Source: Taudactylus pleione (lineage: Eukaryota; Chordata; Amphibia; Anura; Myobatrachidae). From it: a DNA stretch of 64,000 bases. Below are positions 55,859 through 64,000 of the stretch, one piece after another. The stretch's first letter is position 1, and each line of letters starts with the position of its first letter. The position numbers were made by a program, and so were the translations under genes. The notes beneath the pieces are model-generated. The model did no database searches and was not told the origin of the DNA. It saw only the letters and a program-made list of their open reading frames with translations. The stretch spans positions 1,505,001-1,569,000 of the forward strand of contig JAUIMM010000003.1 in the NCBI GenBank assembly GCA_031769625.1. Reading direction: 5' to 3'.

Positions 55859-56841
55859 TTAGCCCTCTATTGGATCAGTAAAAATGTATACCTGACCACT
55901 CTCTATCACTCTCAGTTTTGCCGGATATAAGAGAGCGAATCTTATTTGATGTTCCACTAAGTATCGGCAGATTGGGACAAATTCTTTTCTTTTCTGTGAA
56001 ACTATTGCTGAATAATCTTGAAATATTAAGATCATCTGGCCTTCAAATCTCACCTGACCCTGTTGTCTGTATACTGACAAAATCTTGTCTTTTATCCTAA
56101 AATCTAGAAACCTAACCAATACTGGGCGTGATTTTATTCTTTCTTTCCCTGATCTCCTGGTTCCTATTCGATGAGCCCTCTCTATTTTGAGATTGCTACG
56201 ATCCTCTGAGAGGTTCAGCTCTTTCAATATCCATTGCTCAATATAATCAGACAATTCTCCTCTATATGTCAGCTGCTGTGTAAACATTTAGATCAACAAA
56301 TGGAATAAGCGCTCCACTGATTCTTGTATTGTAATTCTCTGCCTGCCACTTCTTCTGGGATCCCTATAAACCGGAGGTTGTTTCGACGGCTCCTATTTTC
56401 TAAGTCGTCCAACTTCTCCGCAAATTGCTGTAATTGATAAGACTGTGTTTCCACAGTATTATGTAATGATAATATAGTATCCTCAGCTTCACTGATCCTT
56501 TGTTCTGCTTCAATTATCCTATTTACTTGATCTTCTAATTTCGTTAAAACAGTCTCAACCAATTTCTTAAGGGGTTCTAATTTCATATCTAACTTTTCTT
56601 CCAGTTTCTGATCCATCATAGGTAATAAGATTTTAGAAATCTCCCTTGCCATTTCACTGGTTGAGGCAGAAGGTTCCCTGTTTATAGGGGATCCACTCCT
56701 GGTTGTCTCCCCTTTTTGCTGAGAGGAGCTGGGGGAAGAAGGGGCCTGTCTGGGGGCTGTGGTCCTATTCCTACCCATATTGCCAATATCAGTTGGGTTT
56801 GAAAGTCGCTTATGCTGTGTTTTAGACACACATTTATCCAT
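55859..56841 (-). pseudogene. L1 ORF1 (RNA-binding protein)
   Basis: Nucleic-acid chaperone of L1. The start is MDKCVSKTQHKRLSNPTDIG at 56841. Next come a Ser/Pro/Arg-rich segment, a coiled coil with heptads (LKKLVETVLTKLEDQVNRII to LHNTVETQSYQLQQFAEKLD), then DDLENRSRRNNLRFIGIPEE, the start of the RRM. A frameshift near 56300 breaks it. The C-terminal domain continues at 56280-55859 with IERAHRIG, RPVLVRFLDFRIKDKIL, QDYSAIVSQKRKEF and ALLYPAKLRV. Apart from the frameshift it is well preserved, suggesting a moderately young insertion. Confidence 0.85.
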
Positions 56842-57600
56842 TACCTATTTAAATAACTAAAGAAGAAAAAAAATCAATATCTATTCCTATTTTTCAGCAA
56901 TGTGAAACCCTTATTTAAACAAAAAAAACAAAACAAAACAAACAATCCTCTTTTTTGTGTTCACAGAGGTGCTTATTCTGAAACAATTTATCCTACCACT
57001 AATAATATCAGATTTTCATATATCCCCTTCTTGTGCTCACATAAATACTTGTTCTAAAACAATGTTTTCCCAAACAACAATAATGTCAAATTTCCATATT
57101 TTGCCTTTTGGTATTCACACAGATACTTATTCTAAAACAGTTTTTTCAACCAGCGGTGATATCAAATTTCCGTGTACCATACTCCAAATAACGTGTCTTT
57201 AGAACCTCCATCCAATTTCCATACCCACCCTTGGTATTGGCTCTGTGCTTTATCACAGCCTTATCCTTGTCATATTCCCAATGTCCCCCTATCAGGCCTG
57301 TACCTTCTGTTTTCAAGATTAGCTCATATATATTTTCCTCTCTTCCCCTCCATCTACTCAACCATTCCTCTTCGCCGCGAATAAAACGATACCTCCTTGA
57401 TACAGTCCCAATATCCCTTATCTAAGTCCTGCTCAAAAGCCCCCCTAAGTCAACTCTCCCCACCGCAAAAGAAAAAACATAAATCAGTTTAGGGTAGATC
57501 TCACCACCGGTCTGCATTTCCTTGTATGGAGCTGGGTGTGCACGGCTCAGCTAAAACGTGGCCACCTTGTTGCACCACCCACTGGAAGTCCCATTCAAAA
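56842..57600 (-). promoter_or_regulatory. L1 5' UTR
   Basis: About 760 bp between the upstream target duplication and ORF1. It begins CCAGTGGGTGGTGCAACAAG on the minus strand and holds three diverged copies of an AGAATAAGYAYCTGTGTGAA-like motif at 56965-57140, possibly regulatory tandem repeats. No TATA box was identified. Confidence 0.6.
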
Positions 57601-58059
57601 AGTATTATTAACCTCCAAACATTAATTTCCACTCATTTCCAGTCAAGTTTGACCACCTTACAGCTCACAATATTATTTTCATCCAGCTTAGGCCAAAAGG
57701 TTGCACCAAGCTTGCTGGCTGACTAAGCTAAGTGACAGCAGTGGGTGGCACAAATATGTGGAAGTTCAACTTCCAACATGGCACATCTAGGAAACAGAGT
57801 GGCACTGCAGTGGCAAACAGGATGGCAGTTTAATAAACTATACAACCCCATAGAAAGTAACCAAGAATGTATTCATTAATTAAGAACTTGTTCACAGGGT
57901 CGAGGGAGGAGGAGTAGGTACTGATAGTAGTGGTGGAAGGCAGATAAAGGAAGGAAGGGTTGAATAATTAGTTCACTTTATTTTATTTTTGATTCCAAAG
58001 CAAAATATATGAGGGAGGAGGGGGGGTAGTATGGACCCACTAGCGACTTCCTTACAAAG

Positions 58060-58358
58060 CATATCTAGCTATTCACATCAGTCCTTGCCCTAGAAAAGCT
58101 TACAATCCATAGTCCCTACCACATGCACATGCACACAGATACACACTAGGGCTACTTTTTGTTGGGAGCAAATTAACACCAGTATATTACCAAATTAACT
58201 TACCAGTATATTTTTAGAATGTGTGAGGAAACCGAAGCAACTGTAGGAAACCCACACAAGCACAGGGAGAACATACAAACTCCACATATTTAGGGCTTTG
58301 GTGGGAATGGAACCCATAAATCTCAGTGCTGTGAGGCAGTAGTGCTAACCATTCCATT
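58060..58358 (-). mobile_element. Old tRNA-derived SINE
   Basis: Diverged copy of the same SINE on the minus strand (AGTGCTGTGAGGCAGTAGTG, AAACCCACACAAGCACAGGG, CACTAGGG). It lacks the terminal tail and has an internal duplication TACCAGTATAT. Confidence 0.75.
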
Positions 58359-58564
58359 GATAAATGTTGGCAAACAGTACTGAGAGAAGATGACTTTGGC
58401 CTGAAAGATATCTGAAATTTTTCAGCATTCAGCAACCACACAGATATAGCACTGTGGCAGTTCAACTTGAAACTTGGCACATCTAGGAAATAAGAGAGGC
58501 ACTCCAGTTGCAGACAGGTTGGCAGTTCAATAAACTATACAAATGTTTGTCATCTACGCAAAAA

Positions 58565-59438
58565 GACAGTCAGCAATGCCCTAATCAGTGCATAATGACA
58601 CTGCAAAAACTCTAATCCATGCACTCATTTCCCACATTGACTATTGCAATAGTCTCCTTACTGGTCTTCCCAAAAACAGGCTATTGCCATTACAAATCAT
58701 TATGAATGCAGCTGTGAAGCTTATGTTTCTTGCCAATCGTTCATCGTCTGCTGCCTCGCTCTGTCAGTCCCTCCATTGGTTGACGGTTTTCTACCATATT
58801 CAATACAAAATACTTTTACTTACACATAAAGCCATTAACCAAACTACACCAACCTACATCTCTTCACTCATCTCAAAATATCTCCCAACCCGACCTCTCC
58901 ACTCAGAACAAGATCTGCGTCTCTCATCCCCATGCATTATTTGCTCCCATTCACGGTTGCAGGACTTTCTTTTGACTGCATCCACTCTATGGAATGCCTT
59001 ACCACACACTAAGACTTTCCTCTAGTCTCCAATCCTTCAAGCGTTCCCTGAAAATTCACCTCTTCAGACAAGCTTATCAGATTCCAGAACCGCCCACATA
59101 ACCTTCATAGCTTCCATGTCTAATTACATCCCCTTCCACAGTCCTCACATAACCTCACACATTGTCTTTCTTTCACATCCTCCTGAAATTTGGCTGCCAT
59201 TCCTGTGTGACTGGATCATGCAGCCCACCAAGGAACTCTGCATTCTGGCTGGACCAAATTGCAATATATAGCACCTATCCTTGTGTATCAATGCCTGTTT
59301 CCCTATAGATTGCGAGCAGGGGCTTCCTACCTATATATCTGTCTGTTATTACCCAGCTTTGTTCTATAAATGTTTCCAATTGTAAAGCGCAACGGAATAT
59401 GCTGCGCTATATAAGAAACTGTTAATAAATAGATAAAA
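58565..59438 (+). pseudogene. L2-clade LINE, 3' end
   Basis: C-terminal part of an L2/CR1-type ORF2 (58588-59025): LISHIDYCNSLLTGLP, LQIIMNAAVKLMF, SLHWLTVFYHIQYKILLLTH, YISSLISKYLPTRPLHSEQ, DFLLTASTLWNALP, followed after a frameshift by SFKRSLKIHLFRQAYQ. The 3' UTR ends TGTAAAGCGCAACGGAATAT then GCGCTATATAAGAAACTGTT and AATA repeats, matching the SINE tail. 5'-truncated, as usual for this class. The coding part is unusually intact over 145 codons. Confidence 0.85.
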
Positions 59439-59455
59439 TAAATACAGCTGAGAAC

Positions 59456-60345
59456 AAACACAAAGATCAGGCGCTCTAGAGAGAACTGGGAAAGGACAAT
59501 AACAATAAGCAGTTCACCACTGTGGGGATAAGCAAACCCCAAAAGACAAGAGACTAAGAATATGGTAATGTGGGAGCGCTAATTGATATATGTAATGAAA
59601 TAAACCCAATGGCATAAATAATGTAAATAGATAATGGGGTCACATTTAATAAAGCAATAGCATTAAAAATGTATGAAATAAATAGAATCAATGGTATCTA
59701 GAAACCAACATATAACCAGCGAGACGTCGGATTCATCGGAGCGGCTCTTACTTACTCCAGTCGCCGATCAGACATCCAGCTACACCACATAAGGGAACCT
59801 CATTCTATCCCGGCCAGGATCTTCAAGTGCACGGACAGCCGATTCCCCCACGCCGCACAGTACCCGCACTGCACGGTCTAATAGCGGGTAAGACTCTGTA
59901 TTATACAATTACTGTGCTGGCACCATTATCCAATTTTTCCACTCTTTATTACAAATATTTGACATCTATATCTCCACAGTTGTTTTACCTCTCTGTTCTA
60001 ATATTAAGAGATTTATCCATACATCCGATATTGGAACTATTGACATTTATATCTCCACAGTTGTTCCATTTCTTTGTCTCAATACCAAGATATATATATA
60101 TATATATATATTCATACAAGACTCTATCATCTGTCGAATATCTCAGAATATCTGAGAGCCAATTCACTGGAGATATTCAACACATTACTCATATTAACAG
60201 GTGCATTATTTTTTAAAACCTTTTGGACATTTGTTTTGCAGTTTACAATCTACTAACGATTGTCAACATATATATTTCATTTATGCTGTTTTTTTATGTC
60301 ATGTTTTTATTTATACATTGTTTGTATTGATGTATGTCAAATTTC
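59456..60345. mobile_element. Unclassified retroposon with 17-bp target duplication
   Basis: 890 bp between two perfect copies of TAAATACAGCTGAGAAC (59439-59455, 60346-60362). Contains an ~82-bp tandem duplication with TATATCTCCACAGTTGTT (about 59960 and 60041) and a (TA)n. No coding frame or poly-A. The long duplication implies target-primed reverse transcription; a Penelope-like origin is possible. Confidence 0.7.
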
Positions 60346-60374
60346 TAAATACAGCTGAGAACCTTACAATAACT

Positions 60375-61660
60375 TTGTGATATCTGACAATGCCAGCAAT
60401 ATTGTGTGAGCATTACATCTGGGCAAATTCGAACACATCCCATGTTTTGCTCACACAATTAATTTGGTGGTGCAACATTTTTTTTAAAAATGACAGGAGC
60501 GTGCAGGAGATGTTCTCAGTGGCCCGTAAGATTTCTGGACCTTTTCGACTTTCAGCAACTGCGTGTCAAAGATTGCAGGACCAGCAAGAACTGTTGAATT
60601 TGCCCTGCCATCAGCTGAAGCAAGAGGTAGTAACTAGGTGGAATTCTACCCTTTATATGCTTCAGCAGATGGAGGAACAGCAAATGGCCATCCAAGCCTA
60701 CACTACGGCCTATGACATAGGGAGAGGATTGGGAATGCACCTTAGTCAAGCGCAGTGGAGAATAATTTCCATGTTGTGTAAGGTTCTCAAACCTCTTGAA
60801 CTTGCCACATGTGAAGTTAGTTTAGACACTGCCAGCTTGAGTCAGGTCATTCCCCTAATCAGACTTTTGCAAAAGCAGCTGGAAAAACTAAAGAAGGAAC
60901 TGAAATGGAGTGATTCCGCTAGGTATGTTGGACTGGTAGATCAAGCCCTTCATCCGCTTTGCCAGGATCCAAGGGTCGTCATTCTTTTGAAATCAGATCA
61001 CTATATTTTGGTGACCAAACTTGATCCTAGGTTTAAGTTTTGTGTCTTTCTTTCCGACAAACATAAATCTGAAAAGATGCAAAGAGCTGTTGGTGAAAAA
61101 ATTGTCAGCTCAAGCAACAAGTGACATGGCATCATCTCCTCCTACAGTTTCTGCAGCTGCCAGGAAAAAACTAAATTTTCCTAAGAGACCCACTGCTGGT
61201 GGTGATGCAGATCAGTCAGCAAGAACTAATGACATCTGGTTGGGTCTGAAAGAACTGCCTACAATGAGTGACATGTCTACCGTGACTGTGTCTGATATGA
61301 TCACCATTCAGAGAATGGTTGATTATTTTAGGGATAGCATCCAAATACTAGGCATGTCAGGCAGTCCGTTTCACTACTGGCAGGAAAAAGAGGCAATTTG
61401 GAGCCCCTTACACAAACTGGCTTTGCTGTACTTAAGTTGCCCACCCTCCAGTGTATACTCTGAAAGAGTTTTCAGCGCAGCCGGGAACTTTGTCAGTGAT
61501 CGGCGTAAGAGATTACTTCCCCAGAATGTGGAAAAGATGATGTTCATCAAAATTAATTACAAATTCCACAAGGAAGACCTTTACCAGCAATTAAGTAAAA
61601 AAAACTACAGACGCGTCTGTAATGGTGGATTCCAGCAGGGACAAATTAATATTGTGTGAA
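60375..61660 (+). pseudogene. hAT transposase, middle and C-terminus
   Basis: Starts within FVISDNASNIV (followed by a stop at about 60409), then SVARKISGPFRLSATACQRL, QEVVTRWNSTLYMLQQMEEQ, AQWRIISMLCKVLKPLELAT, ASLSQVIPLIRLLQKQLEKL. A frameshift near 61080 leads to LKRCKELLVKKLS-like sequence, then YWQEKEAIWSPLHKLALLYL, SVYSERVFSAAGNFVSDRRK and a C-terminus KMMFIKINYKFHKEDLYQQL. N-terminal BED finger and first catalytic block are absent. The acidic tail seen at 34800 is represented by DDDDD-coding GATGAT repeats at 61685-61715. Confidence 0.85.
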
Positions 61661-62429
61661 GGAGAGGATGTACACACTGATGGGGATGACAATGATGATG
61701 ATGATGATGATATCTGATCTTACCTATGTTGTAAAGCCAGTTTGTGTATGGGATCATTGCCACCAATGTCCACTGAGCATTGGCAGCTTGTTTTGTGGGG
61801 GTTCCAAACAAACCAATCATTTCAGCCACAAGTGGCAGTCCCTGTCGCTGAAATGATTGGTTTGTTAAACTGTGAATGTCCTGTTTCATATATACAACAT
61901 AAGGGTGGGTGGGAGGGCCCAAGGACAATTCCATCTTGCACCTTTTTCCTTTCCATTATGTGCTGTTTGAGGCATTGCTGCTTGACATTTTTAATGTTAT
62001 GGTTTATGAATGTCCAGAAATTGTAATGGCCACAGACAGCATCTCCTGCATGCCCCATTCATTTTTTTTAAAGAAAATTGTGAACCAACTGCTGCTTGTG
62101 TCAACCCGGCAGCACAAGTCGCACAACAGTGACAGTCAGCCAAGGGCTCTTAGCCCTCAAGGCTGCTACATGGCCCAAAGACCACATCCTGCTGCACAGC
62201 CCAAAGGCCACATGCCGCCAAAAGTTCTCAGCCCCCAAGTCTACTACACGACCCAAAGGCCACATCCTGCTTCACGGCCCAAAGGCCACCTGTTGTCACT
62301 CCTCACCAGCCTTCAAGGCTGTAACAGCTGCAACTTGCCAAGAGTTCCAGCCTTTATAGCTGTTGCAGGACTGGTTCCTAATCATAGCTCTGTATTCCAG
62401 TACTGCTCAGCCAGGAGGCTGCATCAACA

Positions 62430-62800
62430 ATTAACTATCAATTCTTACTTTAGTCAGTGGCTGCACCAATTATCAAGTATCAACTCTTCTTACTTCAGCC
62501 AGTGGCTGCGGAAACTATCAATTCTTCAGCCAGTGGCAGCACCAATTATCAAGCATCAAGTCGTCTTACTTCAGCCAGTGACTGTGCCAACTACCAACTA
62601 TCAATTCTTACTTCAGCCAGTGGCTGCACCAATTATCAAGTATCAACTCTTCTTACTTCAGCCAGTGACTGCGCCAATTATCAAGTATCAACTCTTCTTA
62701 CTTCAGCCAGTGGCTGCACCAATTATCAACTATCAATTCCTCCTTCAGTCAGTGACTGTATCAATTATCAACTATCAATTCTTCAATCCTCAAGGGGTAC
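62430..62800 (+). repeat. 45-bp minisatellite in hAT 3' region
   Basis: About eight units of CTTCAGCCAGTGGCTGCACC AATTATCAACTATCAATTCT; some units extended. It keeps a 328-codon frame (61909-62895) open, but that frame spans non-coding 3' sequence and is not supported as a gene. Confidence 0.85.
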
Positions 62801-63449
62801 CGCAACCATCATCTTTGCACAGTCCTCAACTCTATTTATCACTCAATTTTGAGCCAGCTACAGTAGCTGGATGCAACCTTTTGGCCCTTAACTAAATGAA
62901 AAGAAGAATATTGTGAGCTGTGAGGTGGTCAAAATTGACTGGAGACGAATGAAAATAAATGTTATTGAGGTTTAATAATACTGTAGGAACAAAAACAGGC
63001 CCATTTTATGTGATTTTAGCTGTTTTTATGATTTTTTAAGAAAAAATCCAGATCCAAAACCAAAACAAAAAACAAAACACGGAGGGGAGGTTTTGGCAAA
63101 ACAAATCCAGATCCAAAACCAGGGGAGATCCAGTTGGAAAACACAGGGGTCGGCGCACATCCCTAGTTCTTGACGAAATCTTATTTTTAACAGTTCACAA
63201 GCGACCTTCATGCAATTTAAGGTTCTCTGACATGTGGTCACTCCTTCTAGAATATCCATGATAAATAGGTTTTCTATACTTTTGAAAGTGAAGTTAAAAA
63301 CATTATTAAAAACTGGATGGTTTCTTGTTTCTCTGAGAATTACTGTAGCTTATTACTGATCAATTACCAGGTTGTGATAAACCTCCAAGGGGTCTTACTT
63401 TTTGTCCTAAACATTTGTGAGCAAGTATGACAGCAAACACCCAGTTGCA

Positions 63450-63832
63450 CAGTGGATTACTGACCCATAACCGCTATGCAGATATTAGATGTGCATCCAG
63501 TACCTGTCATTAATGCAGTGGGTTTTAGACAGTTAATGGAGGTCCTGTGTCCCCGCTACCATGTCCCTTCTAAATTCCACTTCTCTAGAATAGCAATTCC
63601 CAATTTGTACAAGGACATTAAAAAAACCTTATTAATGTCCTCTGAAATGCCGTTGTGTCCACTGTCCACTTAACCACAGATGGGTCAGGGCAAACTAAAG
63701 AATACATGACTGTGACAGCCCACTGGGTAGGTGTATTGCCTCCAACAGTGCAAACAGCAGCAGCAGCATCTATCAAAAGACAGCTCATTCAGAACAGGCT
63801 ACTCACTAAGAGGCATACCGCTAAATAGGCAT
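63450..63832 (+). pseudogene. hAT transposase N-terminal fragment
   Basis: Reads QILDVHPVPVINAVGFRQLM and EVLCPRYHVPSKFHFS, then after frameshifts DGSGQTKEYMTVTAHWVGV and a KRHTAK end. Corresponds to the first catalytic block missing from the 60363-63165 copy, but lies downstream of that copy's 3' end. It is a separate insertion or a rearranged piece. 63166-63449 has no recognisable feature. Confidence 0.75.
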
Positions 63833-64000
63833 ACCGTAAAGTAGAACGTCAGTGGCGAAAGTCTACAACTCTTATCGTACTGCTCTGGACACTGCCAAAC
63901 AAACATATTTCCAATCTCTTATCTCTGCTCAAGCCTCTAACTTCAAGTGACTTTTTAATACATTTAAACTGCTTCTCACCTCTCCCTCACCCAACCCACC
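63833..64000 (+). pseudogene. L2-like ORF2 fragment, cut by window end
   Basis: Translates as RKVERQWRKSTTLI in one frame and, after a shift, YNSYRTALDTAKQTYFQSLI and SAQASNFK, LFNTFKLLL, like the linker between endonuclease and RT in L2/CR1-type LINEs. It continues beyond 64000. Confidence 0.5.

Larger units (their letters stand above)
49019..57600 (-). mobile_element. Full-length L1-type LINE, inactive
   Basis: L1-clade element in minus orientation with 5' UTR (57600-56842), ORF1, ORF2 and an A/T-rich 3' end, bounded by a perfect 9-bp duplication AGTATTATT (49010-49018, 57601-57609). It is 8.6 kb including a MITE (49820-50336), a SINE (54425-54763) and an AT-rich insertion/replacement (about 51011-52629). 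Confidence 0.9.
48874..58560 (-). mobile_element. Old hAT 3' region interrupted by L1
   Basis: 48874-49018 (GGTTTTGGTTTTGCCAAACC, AGAAGCTAAAATCACATAAT) and 57601 to about 57850 (CCAGTCAAGTTTGACCACCT, AAGGTTGCACC) are the two halves of one reversed hAT 3' end, as shown by comparison with 35150-35455. A related segment with TTGGCACATCTAGGAA recurs at 58445-58540. No transposase part was seen. 57850-58060 has no recognisable feature. Confidence 0.65.
60363..63165 (+). mobile_element. hAT copy, 5'-truncated (ZBED-type family)
   Basis: Contains the middle and C-terminal transposase and the 3' end of the family, ending GGCGCACATCCCTA at 63165. The 5' end is missing, so it abuts L2/retroposon sequence at 60363. 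Divergence from the 17834-24232 copy is substantial. Confidence 0.8.

Overview
This window looks like intergenic DNA from a large, transposon-rich vertebrate genome. The mix of families points to an amphibian, most likely a frog: DIRS-type YR retrotransposon, L1 and L2 LINEs, tRNA-derived SINEs, probable Penelope-like debris, many hAT and Harbinger elements, and one pogo/Tigger-like element. The species cannot be named from the sequence. No convincing host protein-coding gene, rRNA gene, free-standing tRNA gene or CRISPR array is visible. The only unexplained coding-like segment is a 139-codon frame at 44490-44909.

Layout. 1-6370: a decayed DIRS-like retrotransposon (gag with zinc knuckle, RT, RNase H, tyrosine recombinase), broken by two hAT insertions with 8-bp target duplications (3389-3784, 4897-6225). 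6622-7923: a second minisatellite-bearing hAT. 8-17 kb: short DNA transposons, often nested, including a three-part hAT/Harbinger nest (9918-11593), a fold-back with a telomere-like core (11998-13043), a Harbinger MITE (13614-14490) and a Tigger-like element carrying a SINE (16038-16783). 17834-24232: a hAT element with a near-complete minus-strand transposase and its 5' end duplicated head-to-head on both sides. 25.2-28.7 kb: a degraded Harbinger with transposase (+) and Myb/SANT-like partner (-) overlapping in antisense. 28.7-30.6 kb: tandem repeats. 30970-35543: a hAT containing a second hAT containing a Harbinger MITE. 35.5-48.9 kb: MITEs, minisatellites and hAT ends. 49019-57600: a full-length but dead L1 (-) with a 9-bp TSD, itself inserted in an older hAT and carrying a MITE, a SINE and an AT-rich 1.6-kb insertion/replacement. 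58.5-64 kb: L2 3' end, a retroposon with a 17-bp TSD, a 5'-truncated hAT copy and the start of another L2 fragment.

How the parts relate. Apparent recombinase, RT, endonuclease and transposase genes all carry frameshifts, stops or lost catalytic residues, so the window is mainly a stratified record of insertions. Target duplications give relative ages: DIRS before its hATs; an old hAT before L1 before its SINE and MITE; a host hAT before its inner hAT before the innermost MITE. Features worth attention are MITEs built of consecutive hairpins, the head-to-head hAT, variable ~160-bp repeat arrays between hAT promoter and start codon, hATs with related internal minisatellites, and a SINE whose tail matches the neighbouring L2. 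Boundaries given with a TSD were read directly. Family names rest on motif recognition, not database searches.
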